Assembly (NCBI GenBank): GCA_030267565.1
Contig: BRXU01000001.1
Coordinates: 5,704,001-5,768,000 of the forward strand
Length of the DNA stretch: 64,000 nucleotides
Direction of reading: 5' to 3'
Origin: Pleodorina starrii
Lineage: Eukaryota; Chlorophyta; Chlorophyceae; Chlamydomonadales; Volvocaceae
In this document: positions 34,492-45,734 of the stretch, piece by piece
How positions within the stretch are numbered: the stretch's first letter is position 1
Layout of the letters: the number at the start of each line of letters is the position of its first letter
Program-made: the position numbers and the translations under genes
The notes under the pieces: model-generated
Databases searched by the model: none
Told to the model about the DNA's origin: nothing
The model's input: the letters and a program-made list of their open reading frames with translations, nothing else

Positions 34492-35399
34492 ATGCACAGC
34501 GCTAGATGTCGGTATCGTATCAGCTAGGTAAGCTCGAACGCCGTTCCTAGCTCAACGCTAAATTACTGCTAAGCTTTGGCCCATTTTCTTTGCGACGTGA
34601 CACTGTATGTCGATCAGTGTACGCGTTTATGGTGCCGCCCTATGATAAAAATATTGCAGAGTACTTTTTTTACGCTCCGGAACAATCAAATATGAAGATT
34701 TCATAGAAAAAGAATGCTGCCTGTTAATGACCGAAGTGAGGTTCTCAAGTCGAAACCCTCAAGTCAAAACCCCATCACGCTGTACGGGAGTCCGTAAGAT
34801 CGATTGTGTATTTCACTGCGTGCTTACACAATACAGATGTTGACTGGACAGCTCCCACGGGAGCGGGCAATCTTGGGATGTGGAACTTGCGTATTCAAGG
34901 GCCAGGTTTGTCGGACCTCAGCGTGCCCCACGGGCGCACGGGGTTCTCCCTTGGGAACCACATCCCAACATGTCCGTACCTTGCAACTGTGGTTCCAAGC
35001 GCCTTTGGAAACCCATGCATACACTACTTGAGACATTCATGGCCGACGCACGCAGGCGAGAGCAACGCCGGCAGCTGAGTACCACCCTTGGCAAAACCTA
35101 GCCAGGCATCATGTCAAACGCGTCTGCACGTCATGAAGTGCTTTGTAGGCACCATGACTTCCCAACCTGACACCTGAAGATGCCGAACCGCTGCAGCAAT
35201 GAACCGGCAACGGGCACACCTGCGTCGCACCGCGTCACAATAGCTTACATAAACCGCTATCGTGAAGGCCCTAGTCTTTGCACTCTGCCAAGATACATGT
35301 AATGAACAGTAAACCCATGCAATATTTTGCGCAGCAGCGGGAGGCTGTCCCCGCGCAGTGGACCGGCACCGCCGATTAGGGAGGACGCTCCGCGTCGTG
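34492..35399. other. Spacer: Kir promoter region and coiled-coil gene 3' end
   Basis: About 900 bp without a recognised gene. The part at 34560-34760 is strikingly A/T-rich (A/T runs such as TTTTTTTAC and AGAAAAAGAA) and is the best place for the Kir promoter. Confidence 0.5.
35245..35249 (-). terminator. Candidate TGTAA poly(A) signal for the coiled-coil gene
   Basis: TTACA on plus, about 150 nt beyond the stop at 35400. Positional assignment. Confidence 0.45.
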
Positions 35400-36562
35400 T
35401 CACGTGCACTCCCGCTCTTCCCCCTGGTCGCTTGGGCGCTCGTCTGTCGTTCGCTTGAACAAGGCAATGGACTGGCGCAGCTGGTCTGCCGCCTGCAGAT
35501 GCATGTCACGTCACATCAGCAGCAGCAGCAATGGTGAGCCACATGCCATGGTCATGCGGAATTGGCCTTGGGTTCCGGGAAGCGGCCTCGCGGGCGCCGT
35601 GGGCGCGCTTCCTCGTCAGGCCTAAGAAACGTCCGGCTAGGTTGCAAGGTGGAGTCAAATACGAAAGCAGCGATCAGCGTGGATCCGCACGTCTGGCAAC
35701 CCCGCAACATAGGCACTTGCATGAAACCCGAACGGGCGATTTGCACGCGTAACTGCCGGAATGCAAGGCAGTCTTGGATTGTCGTAAGTGATGGCGTGAT
35801 ACCTTACCACGGACGCCGCCTTGCCCTTTTTGCTCTCCGTCTTGACGGGGCTGCTCTTCGTCTTGGTGTCGCCCTCCACAGCGGTAAGGATGTTCGATAC
35901 CTCCTCCATGGTCTGCGTGTGTTGTGGGCACCACGTGGCACAATACGGACCAGCTCCCAAATCATGCAAGGAACCTGCCGTACCCGAGAACCCACCTCCG
36001 TGAAGTTTGCTATCTGCTTTTGGTAGCGTCGCGTGCGGCGCTCTTGCTCCAGGCGCTTCTGCTGCTCCTCCAGCAGCCGGGCCTCCAGCAGCTGTCGCTG
36101 CAGGTCAGCTTGCCGAGCCCTCTCCGCAAGCTTCTCCATCTTCTGCTTCTGGTCGTGCACTGTCTCCTCAAATTGCTTTCGCTGCCGCTCCCCCAGGAGC
36201 TGCTGCTCCTCAAGGCGCTTCCGGGCGCCCTGAAGCTCGGCCTCCAGGATGCTCCGCTGGTGGTCCGCTCGCTGCTGGTTGCCCAACAACTTTTGCTCAT
36301 ACTCCATCCGAAGCTGGGCCTCCAGCTCTTTGCTGGCGCGCTGCTGCTCTATCCGCTCCATCGTCAGGCGAGCCTCCAGCTGCGCGACATGAGCAGCCGC
36401 AGCCTGCAACGCCTCCGTCTGCTGCTCGTCCTTTTGCCTTTGAGAAGTTTCTGAACGTCGAAGACGCTCAAGCTCGTTCTCCCTGGTCTGAAGAAGGAGC
36501 TTCAAGGAGTCAACCTCGTGTTTCGCCGCGTCCAATTTTGAAGGCCTGAAGCAGTAAGACAT
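35400..36562 (-). CDS. Coiled-coil protein of unknown function
   Basis: Three exons, all phase 0 (36562-35996, 35912-35808, 35492-35400), give 254 residues starting MSYCFRPSKLDAAKHE. Residues about 10-185 form one long, highly charged coiled coil rich in Glu, Gln, Arg and Leu (e.g. EVDSLKLLLQTRENELERL, RQADLQRQLLEARLLEEQQ). The second exon is Lys/Ser-rich (TKTKSSPVKTESKKGK). The last exon carries an amphipathic helix ADQLRQSIALFKRTTDE. It has no catalytic motif, signal peptide or membrane span. Its family was not recognised; cytoskeletal or ciliary roles are common for such algal proteins but unsupported here. A further small exon between 35808 and 35492 cannot be excluded. Confidence 0.75.
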
Positions 36563-37045
36563 TTTTGCGGTCGACTTGCGATACAAGTTCAAGGTGTCAG
36601 TAAGTAACGAAAGACCGGTGTGTCAACGCCAGAAAGATACCAGTTTTGAAGCTGTACAGCAGGTTCCATGACCAAGCTGCGTTGAGCGTTGTGGCCGTAA
36701 ACTCTCTACAGCGTTAGAAGAGATTTCGGCAAGTCTGGAATATGGCAAACTTACAAATGCTTGGCAAGCCGCGCGGCTTTCTGCTGGTGCTCCTTGCACA
36801 TCACACATCGACTTTCGCACCCCACGGTAACCACACGGTAACCACAAAGTGCAGCACAAAAGAAGGGCCCCAACGTGTGAGTCAGCGACTACTTGGTGCT
36901 ATAACCTGTGCGGTTGAAAGGCGCCCGGAACCCGGTGTTAACGAACCACGGGTCCACGGAGAGAGGGGATGACCAACGGCCCTGTCAGCCCACCCAAATC
37001 CGTCGTAAGCCCTACATTCCAGCTGCAGCCCACCATGCCCTCTCC
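36563..37045. other. Spacer: coiled-coil gene promoter and LRR-hydrolase 3' end
   Basis: 483 bp with no gene seen. Holds a minus-strand TGTAA at 36751-36755. Confidence 0.5.
36751..36755 (-). terminator. Candidate TGTAA poly(A) signal for the LRR-hydrolase gene
   Basis: TTACA on plus, about 290 nt beyond the stop at 37046. Positional assignment. Confidence 0.45.
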
Positions 37046-40000
37046 TCACAGGATATTTGCAACCCTGACATTGCCTGATCGCAAACCAAGTTGGTGAAGC
37101 ACCGCATCAAGAACTAGGGGCACTAGTTGCCCGCGTGCATCCAACGCCGCGGCCAGTCGGTGACTGTCCACGGAGAACACCTTGACGCTCACGCCACCGC
37201 TGCCGCTATCTTTGCCTGCGGAGGCGCCATCGCCGCCCTTCTGAAGCCCCGCCGCCGAGCTTGCAGCTTGCGTAGCAGCCCCACGGCCCCCACTGCCTTC
37301 CGCACACTGCTCCCAGGCCCAGGGCTTGCGCTGCGCGGCAGGCCCGGCCGGCGCCTGCGCGGCCGAGCTCCCCGACGCCCGAGCACGGATCGCGCCCTCC
37401 TCCCTCCAGTTGCGTGTCGCGCTCCCCCGACCGCCGCGGCCGCTACCGCCCGCACCAGCTCCGGCATCCTCCGACCCGGCGTCCCCGCCGCCCGCACCGG
37501 AGCCGCTGCGCGCGGTTGGCAGCATGTTCGCCTGCGCCAGGTCGTGGTGCCAGGTGCCCACCAGCACCGCCAGCTCGCCCCGCGAGGAGGTCACCGAGGC
37601 CACCAGCCGCTCCCGCAGCCGGTCCAGCCAGGCGGCGGGGCGGCCGGGCCGGATGGACGCAGCCGTCAGGTCCACCTGAGCAGCAACGAGGAGGGGCCAC
37701 GGCGCAGAGGCGGATGCGGATGTGGATGTGGATGCATGACGCGTCACTGGTCTGGTCTGCTGGTTGGGCTGATGCACCGGATGATGATGACCTCGGCAGC
37801 GCGGTGGAAGGCAAAGCGCACCGACAGCAACCCCCCGGCAGCTGGAGTCCAGACAGAGCACTTGACGAAGGCCCAGACCAGACCAGCGCTATCCGCGCTT
37901 CCCAAGCACCGCCCGCAGCCCCCGCCCACCCCCCAGCACCTGGGGGCAAAACGCCAGGGCGGCAGTGGCCAGGTCCGCAAACAGCAGCGTCGCCGTTGCG
38001 CCCATCGAGTCGCCCAGCAGCAGCACACGGCGGTAGTGGCGAGTGTAGGACGACAGCCGCTCCCGGTAGTAGCCGTACACCGAGTCGTCGCCGCCGCCGT
38101 ACCAGTCGCGCGCCGGGTCCGCCACGTACAGCACATCAAAATATCTGCCGTATGGGGAGTTGGTTGTTGAGGTGTGAGGTTCCGGTCGGGTACCACTCGA
38201 AAGGCGCGGCAGGGCGGACAGAGAGCACGGCGGCGGCCGCCGTATTTGGGTCGTTGGGTCGTTGGGTCCAGACCTTGTGCTGCTGTCCGTCGGCCAAGCT
38301 CCGTGCGCACTGATACCCAAGGAGTCAAGAAGAGCTACCCGTGCCACGTCGGTGGGGAGGTTAGGTGGGGAGACGGGGAGCTGGGACTGCAGCGTCTCTG
38401 TGAAGTGGATTGCCGGTCCAGCAGTGCCACAAGAAACTACCGCTTGCCCCATTCTGGTACGGCACCCAACCAAGTAGTACGGCATCTAACCAACCGCTGG
38501 ACTCCACTGGCCCGCTGCGACTGACCGGCAGCTGTCCCCCGTTGGGGAGTTGCAGACACCCAGCCACCGCCCACCGCCCACCGCCCACCTGCCCTCCTCC
38601 GCGGTTGCCGCACGATAGACCTTGCTGAGCAGACCGCCCCAGTTCGGAGTCCCCGGGGCGCTGCCGAAAGCCACCACCAGCAGCTCATTGCTGCTGCCCA
38701 CGCCTCCGCAGCCGCCCGCACAGCTTGGACCCCCAGCGGCAGGGCCAGTGCCAGCAGCGCCCCAAGAAGCCACGAATCCAGCGCCGTCGCCGCCGCCAGC
38801 GGCGGGCCGCTGTGGCCCGTACTGCAGCTTAAAGTATCCCGGCCCCGAGCCCAGCACGCAGCCAACCCGGACGCTCTTCGGGAGGCTGTCCAAGCCGCCG
38901 CTGCTCCCCGGGCTGCTACTGCTGGAGCCGTCCGCACTGGGGTCGCGAGGCCGCCCCGGCGCTGCCGCCATCTGCGTCTGGTCGAGGCCGAGGGCCTTGA
39001 GCTGCGGCATGGCGCCGCTGGCCGCCAGGCTGATCAGCTCCGAAACCGTCTCGCCGGCCAGCGGGTTGCCCTCCAGCCAGCAGGACGCCAGGGAGGGCAG
39101 TCCAGCCAGCTGGCGGGCCGACACGTGTGTAAGGCGATTGCCGAAAAGGTGGAGGCGCGCCAGGGAGGAGGCCCCGGCCATACGGGGGGGCAGCTGCGTG
39201 AGCTGGTTGTCGGCCAAAGAGAGCTCCTGAAGGGCCTGCGCACAGGGAGGCACACAGGGAGAGAGAGAGAGAGAGGGAGGACGGTGTGGGCTCGGGTCGG
39301 GGTCCGGGTCGTGCGCCACTCCCCCAGTGGTGGTTGTGGTTGGCGACTGGAGCGCTCATGCAAGTCCTGCGGGGAGGAACGCCCGCGCGCCTGCCTGTAC
39401 AGTTGTGTACCACCACCCGCGTAGCGGCGTAATGGCTCCTCCGAGTCCCGCCCCCGCCCCCAAGCCAGGGGCGTCCGACTCCCCGACATCTTACCGGGCA
39501 CTCAAAGATGTGTGGATCCACAGTCTCAAGGCAATTGCCCTGCGCAGTGCGCACATCATGGAAGGAGGGGAGACAGGCACGGAAACGGATGGGTCATCTT
39601 CCCACAACAACAAGCTAACTTACTCGGGGGCGATGCTTGCACGGAAGCGGCCCGGTGGCCCCGTGCGTCTTCACGCACCGCCGGCCGCGGGCGTGCCGCC
39701 TGGTCAGCACCGTGCACCGCCGCTGCAGGAAGAGGCGCCCGTACAGCCACCAGCCTTAACAGCCCTACAGCCGCAACCCCACAAGGGCAGCCCCGCTGTC
39801 CCCGGCGGCATTTCCTTCATCTCCCACAGCTCCTCCCCCACCCCCACGTCTGCTGGCTTGCCTTCTCCCGCCACCGGTACCACGAACGCATTTCACTCTC
39901 CTCTCAAACCTCACCAACCCACCAACCCACTGTTCCCAAGCTGCTGCGGCATCATCTTGACCCCTCACCCACCCACCCACCCACCTGCAACATGAGCTCC

Positions 40001-41376
40001 GTGAGGGCGGTCATGTGGGCACCCACACCCAGATCCAGCTGCCCACCCCCACCTCCACCCGCACCCGCACCGCCCTCGGGGCCCCCCAGCCTGTTGCCGT
40101 TGAGCGCCAGCTTGCGCAACCGCCCCAGCGGTGCCAGCTCCCGGGGTGGCAGGGCGCTCAGGCGGTTGCCCGCCAGGGTGAGGTCGGTCAGGGAGGTCAG
40201 ACCCGACAACGAGCCGGCGGGGATGCTCTCCAGGCAGTTGCCTGCACTGCCGGCAAGCGCGGAGGGGCGGAGGGCGTTGTATCCCGGTGAGGAGGAATGA
40301 ATGCGCAAGCCGGTACAGTAGCCACGGGCGTTTCGTGGGTCGAACGCGCACTTCGCCGCGTGGGTGTAACAGCATCCCAGCGAAAGCCCTGAAGCGGTTG
40401 CGCCAAGTCACGGAAGGTCGCGCCCCTCTGCGTCCCGGTCTCTCTCTCACTCTCCCTCTCTCTCCTTCTCTGACCCCCACGCGAGCTCTTGCCCTGTCCC
40501 GCTCACCCACCCGCCAGCGACAGGGCTCTCAGCGCCCCCAGCTTCCCGAGCTGCTGCGGCAGGCTGGCGAGCAGGTTGCCGTGCAGCCACAGCCCCTCCA
40601 GCGCCGTCAGTGCGCCGATGCCGGGCGGCAGGCTGCTCAGCATGTTGCCCGCCAGGCCCAGCCGCCGCAGGGAGGTCAGGCGGGAGATGTCCTCGGGCAG
40701 CTGCGTCAGGCAGTTGCCGGACAGCTGAAGCTCCTGGGGGGGGACCGGGCGTGTTGGGCAGCAGGCCTCAGGGACAAGCTGACGCACATTTCCCGGACTG
40801 GCTGGCTGGCACCCACCCACCCACCTCGAGATCCGTGAGCTGCAGCACCTCCGGGGGCAGCCGCTGCAACCGGCAGTCCGTCAAATCCAGCCGCCCACTA
40901 CCTTGAGCCAGCATCAGCTTGACACGCAGCTCGGCGGCAGTAAGCGTACCGCCCAAGGCGCAGCCGTCACCATCGACATCGCCGTCGGCGCCGCCCGACT
41001 GCGCCTCGCGGCCGCTGTCAGTCCGGAATGCGTTCCGCGCCTCGGGACCAGTTGCGACGGCCGGGTGCGAGCCAGCTTCCGGGGCGTCGGGAGTGGTGTG
41101 TTGCTCCTCACTGAGGATGGCGGTGCGCCAGGAGCTGCGCGAGTAGGCTGAGCAGGATGTGCTGGCGCGGATGGCAGGTACGATGATGGCGCCAGGATCG
41201 GGCGCTCCGTTTGGCGGCGGTCGGCACCTATTTGCATCTGCGCTCGAGAAGTGGCCGGCCGTTGGCCGTGTCGCAAAAGTAGCGGTGCGAAGTGGAGGTA
41301 GGCGGTAGGCCGCAGTGGCAGCCGTCGCGCTTTGACATGATGCCAAAGTAGGGTCGTAAGTTGATACACGTTGCAT
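37046..41376 (-). CDS. Leucine-rich-repeat protein fused to an alpha/beta-hydrolase-like domain
   Basis: Six exons in phase (41376-40825, 40733-40511, 40241-39985, 39235-38589, 38144-37940, 37675-37046) give about 837 residues. The first 100 residues are Ser/Thr/Ala/Arg-rich with few acidic residues at the start, so an organelle transit peptide is possible. About nine short leucine-rich repeats follow (LTQLPEDISRLTSLRRLGLAG, LDLTDCRLQRLPPEVLQL), ending near residue 420. A second fold then starts with NELLVVAFGSAPGTPNWG, YFDVLYVADPARDWY and VLLLGDSMGATATLLF. GDSMG fits the nucleophile elbow of serine hydrolases, and VFSVDSHRLAAALD near the C-terminus could supply the catalytic His. Ala/Gly-rich filler separates conserved blocks. 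Substrate unknown. Only 66 bp separate its ATG from the stop of the upstream small membrane gene. Confidence 0.83.
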
Positions 41377-41442
41377 TGTATTTTGTCTGAATGATCACGG
41401 GCTCCGGGTGGGGAAAAGTGGCGACATCAGGCAACTGTCGGA

Positions 41443-41673
41443 TTACTTCTTAAGCTTCCGCGCCGCGCTCTGGGCCTGCTGCCAGATCTGCGCTTGCCAA
41501 ACGTTTCGCGCCTGACTCTGGCCGTCGGGCTTTGGGAGCTGCTTTGCTGCCTCGGCCGCCGAGTTAGAGGAGCCGTCCTTGCCCGTCTTGCCGCCGAGCT
41601 GCCGCTCAAGATAAGTGTGAACCGAAGCAAGGACAAATGCACCGGCAGCGATAGCGCCCAGCTGCACCCACAT
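41443..41673 (-). CDS. Small single-span membrane protein (76 residues), unknown
   Basis: Intronless ORF from ATG 41673 to TAA 41443. Residues 2-22 are a membrane span (WVQLGAIAAGAFVLASVHTY), followed by a polar, Gln/Ala-rich tail (ARNVWQAQIWQQAQSAARKLKK). The open frame extends upstream to about 41718 without an ATG, so a 5' exon is possible. A short N-terminal anchor with a basic amphipathic tail is typical of mitochondrial or ER tail/head-anchored subunits, but the family was not recognised. No TGTAA lies between this stop and the LRR-hydrolase start 66 bp on, suggesting shared transcription. Divergent from the DUF1295 gene. Confidence 0.65.
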   Translation of the reverse strand: MWVQLGAIAAGAFVLASVHTYLERQLGGKTGKDGSSNSAAEAAKQLPKPDGQSQARNVWQAQIWQQAQSAARKLKK

Positions 41674-42005
41674 GGGCAAAGGTCTGGAATCCTTCAGCAA
41701 CCTGGAATAACGCAGCAATTTTTCAAGGACTAAGCAAGGAGCGTTAGTATTTTTGCACGGACTGTCTTCTGTGATGTCCGATTAACGCAGGCTTGTTTGG
41801 GCTACCGACGCGCTGTCTATATGACATAAGCTGTACGACGTGTCGGTAAGGACGACGAGTTGCGACACACGACGACGACGTAACCGTGTAAACTCTGAGT
41901 TCATACTCCTGTACGTACAAAACTTGCATTTAATTACATCGTTACAACAGACAGACACATTGCTTGCTGTGTCGAAAGCACGAAAGGCGAAGCGTCCTTT
42001 TCGAA
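41674..42005. promoter_or_regulatory. Divergent promoter region, small membrane protein (-) / DUF1295 (+)
   Basis: 332 bp, AT-richer than the flanks, between head-to-head starts. Both promoters must lie here. Confidence 0.55.
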
Positions 42006-44225
42006 ATGCATGTGTTGTGCCCTGTGGGCGGGCAAGGGCTCAGTGAGGCCCTTGCGGCAACCTCAGATTTCGGTGCTATCCTGGCCAAGCTTCCCTACCA
42101 GCCAGCGGAGGCTCTGAAGGGTGTGGCTACCCATGGGTCGCCGTTGGTGCAGGCGGAGGCGCTGGCGCTCGGCGCAGCACTGATGTGCTGGTTCCTGTAC
42201 CTGTTGACCAGAAACTGCTCTCATGTGGACCGAATGTGGTGAGAATTATATACAAGTCTCGTTGTTGCTGGCGTCGCGATACGAGCTCGCCGCTTCCTTT
42301 TTGACAGCTCGCACAAACTTTCACTGCCTGAATTATTTCCTCGCAGGTCCACCCTGGCCCCCGTCTACGTGGCCATCTTTGCGCGGAAGGACCTGGCCGC
42401 CGTCATGGTCGCCGTGCGTGGACTGGCGGCCCGGGGCTGCGCCCTCGGCAGCAGCCCCATTGACTGCCTGGCGGCCCTCCGCAGCGCTGTGACGGACTCC
42501 GGTGCAGACACGCGACTGCTGCTGGCAACCGTTCTGTCGGCGGCGTGGGGCTGCCGCCTGACATACAACTTCTGGCGCAGAGGAGGCTATAATCCGCGCT
42601 TCGAAGACCACAGGTGGGTCAGATTGGGGCTCACCGCTGTGTGGTCGCATTCCTGGGGTTGGGTCGCTGGTCATCCGTCGGGAAGAGGAGAGGGACAGCT
42701 ATGGTTGGGCGAAAAGTACGGTGAAGGCTTCGTGTACGCAGGTCCAGACGTACCTACCCACTGGCCGTGCATGTGCTGCAGGCCGCTACCCACCCCCCTT
42801 GTCGTCCCCCTCCGGGCCGTTTAAATTATCCCCCTCTGTCGTCCCACAGGTGGCTCGAGGTGCGCAAGATCATGCACCCGGTGAGCAGATACGGTACGAA
42901 CCCGGAGCCAGGCAGGGGTTTAAAAGGGGGCGGGTGGTGGCTGCCCCGTGGGCCGGCGGGCGTGCAGCTGATCCTGCTGCCGCTTATTAGCCTCACCAAC
43001 GACACTTGGTACACAACATCTGGTCAACATCGTAAGGGCTTCCTTTGTTGCTTGCATTGGAGAAGTCGTTACGACCGCCCGCTGCCGGTCCGCCCTCGTG
43101 TGCCTGCTTCACTCCCTGCCCCGCGAGGTGCGCATGTAGTGCGCACGAGCGAGCGCGACACGCCACCGCTGCATTCGCACCCTCTACGCATTTAGAGTTG
43201 GTAAGTTGTGACGAGTGCTATTGCGCACATCCGCGTTGCGGATTAGGGCCAGAGGGCCGTGTTCGGCATCAAGAGCTGGCTATGCTTCAACACACTCGTG
43301 TTCCACGTGGTGCGTCTGTCGTACTGACGTATATTTATTTCGCCACGTCGCAGCTGATGTTCGAGGTGTTCAACCTGGTCTTTGTGGCGCTGGCGCAGCA
43401 CGCCCTGTGTCTGCTCATCACACTGCCCGCCTTCGTGGCGGCTACCCTCAGCACCGCGCCGCCGCGGCCGCTGGGCCCCGCCGACTGGGCCGCCGCCGCC
43501 ACCTTTGCGCTTTTCCTGCTGGGGGAGGCGGCCGCGGACCAGCAGCAGTGGGCCTTCCAGCGGCGCAAGCACCAGCGGGAGGCGGAGCGACTGCCCCGCA
43601 GCGGCGATTTGAAGCGCGGCTTCCGCACCACCGGACTGTTCCGCTTTTCCCGCCATCCCAACTTCTTCTGTGAGTGCGCCGGGAGGGGAAGGGAAGGGAA
43701 GCAGTCTCTGGGCGAAAAGCCCCATTATTTGCCCCGTCACGTCACGTCATCCTAAAATGATTACATTCGGGGTCGTAGACCGACGCTGCGGGCCAACTCG
43801 AATGCTGTCCTGTACGATGCTCTCGTTGGTCGCCATTCACTGCTGCAGCCGCATCCCCGCCCTTAGGGAGACCCATCTCAGGGAGGACATATTATCCATT
43901 AGTAGTTCGGACATCGTACCTGCGCCCCTACCTGTCGCGGACCAACTTGTGACACGTGACGTGCCGCGCCGACGGCCGGGTGCTGCACGCAGGCGAGTAC
44001 GGCATGTGGTGGTCGTTCTACGTTCTGTGCGCCGTACTGCCGTGCGGCTGCCTGCTGGGCTGGTCGGTGGCGGGCGCGGCGGGCCTTACGCTGCTGCTCC
44101 ACGCCGGCTCGCTGTGGATCACGGAGCGGATCAGCTCCGCCAGGTACCCCCAGTACGCGGACTACCAGGCGTCCACCAGCGCCATCATCCCCGGCCGGCC
44201 GGGACCACGCCTGAAGGACGACTGA
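42006..44225 (+). CDS. DUF1295 / steroid 5-alpha-reductase-like multi-pass membrane protein
   Basis: Five exons (42006-42238, 42347-42613, 42850-42880, 43354-43669, 43993-44225) give 359 residues in phase. Hydrophobic helices include AEALALGAALMCWFLYLL, LMFEVFNLVFVALAQHALCL, and YVLCAVLPCGCLLGW. Family hallmarks: LTYNFWRRGGYN...EDHRW, GEAAADQQQWAFQRRKH, FRTTGLFRFSRHPNFFCEYGMWW and ITERISSARYPQYADYQ. Members resemble NADPH-dependent steroid/fatty-acyl reductases of the ER or plastid membranes, but the substrate is generally unknown. The third exon is only 31 bp. The start at 42006 is the ATG just before the first helix region; a nearby upstream Met (41964) is possible. Confidence 0.88.
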
Positions 44226-45734
44226 CCGGTGCCGGCAGCGGGTGGCGGCGAGACTCAAGGGCCAAGGCGGGAGGGGCCTTCAGGGAGTATGTGCCCGAGG
44301 CGGTGGACGGTCTCCAGAGGCATCCGAGTGCGGCAGAAAGATTGCCGAAGGAGAGGATCTTAGGGTTGAAGCGGGGTGTGGAAGGGCTTGAGGTGGGATG
44401 TGGGGCGCCGGCGCCCGTCTGAGGATCGGGGCAATGTCATTGCGAGGCGTTGTCGTTGTCGTAGGCCTATCGTTGTCATCGTCGCAATGCTTCGTGCAGT
44501 CCGTGTTGGCCGGGCCGAGCACACCCGGGCGTCCTATTGTGTGCAGTACAGTGCAGTGCCGGCGCCGTATGGTGAGCGGGAAGCGGTGTCAGCCCGACCC
44601 GACTACCCGAGGTGCTTCAGATGGCAACGGGGGGGGGATGGCCATCGCACCGAGGATGAAGCAACTGGGCGCTTGGCCGCTCGTTGAGATCTCATCGTTT
44701 GGAAATCTCAACGAGGGTGGTCCCTGGGTGCACCGGTGCACTACAGCGCGCAACAACCGAACTGACACATAAAGGCCCCGAATACCAGTTCACGGAAGCC
44801 CCCCAGCAGATGTGTGAGCGGTGTCACATCAGGGCGACAGCAACTGGCGCGTTGAGGCAGCCCTCATCCCCGCACCGGGTTCCCCCTACCGCACAGACCT
44901 CTCAACGGTGCACCACCGTCCGATGTGGTAACATGTGGTGGCATCACAGCATATGTCACTGTGAACCCAATCATCAGTCAGTCACGGACGCTGACGGAAC
45001 GCACCCATCACACAGCAGGAATGTCCCCGCTGAGCTAAGCTACCTAAACCTGCCTGAGGAGCACGTCAGCGCTCGACCCCCTGCCTAGTACGACTGTATC
45101 TCCTCCCGAGTCGGGAGCCCTTATTATGTTATTAACAGCCGCCCATCCTTACCCACCCACATGAGTACGCCAGGTTGGCCGTACAGACCTCGCTGCCTAC
45201 CTGGCTACCTGGCTAGACTGAGAAAGAATTCCGCACGCTGCCCGTCATGATCAACTGCCCGCCCGCCGGCCCGCTCGCTCGATTGGAATGGGCAAAAAGG
45301 TACCAGAAGTTCTGGCCACCGCCCTGGTTGGGTTTGCGCCGCAACGCAGTTCACCGCCCCCCCCGCGCGCCATTCCTTCTTATTCTGTGCGACGTCACAG
45401 TTATATAGTTCCGGAGGCGGGGATCCAACACGAACCCACCACCGCTTACCTGTCCAGTCCCAACCCACGGCTCCCTTTCCGAAAGGCGCCGTGATCATCT
45501 GATGATCTGGAATAGGCCCGGCCGCGCCCGGTTGGCGTCCGCACTCACTCACTCGACAGATCCGCCCACAGCGCCCCACCTGCGCACGGCCCCGGCCCGC
45601 TGGGGGCACAAGACGCAGCCCATCCGCCACACCACACCACACCACATCACTTCGCATCACCGCATCGTGTCATGTCGCGTCGCGTAACGTCTATCGTCCA
45701 ATGCCATCACGTGACGTCGAATCACAAAAAACAT
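44226..45734. other. Convergent 3' spacer, DUF1295 (+) / exostosin-like (-)
   Basis: About 1.5 kb with no recognisable gene on either strand. It includes short CACCACAC/CATCAC runs near 45640-45665. No clear TGTAA was found for either gene. Confidence 0.5.

Noticed and set aside
35552..35746. Extra exon of the coiled-coil gene
   Set aside because: Open on the minus strand, but codon composition and splice sites are unconvincing, and the gene already joins in phase without it.
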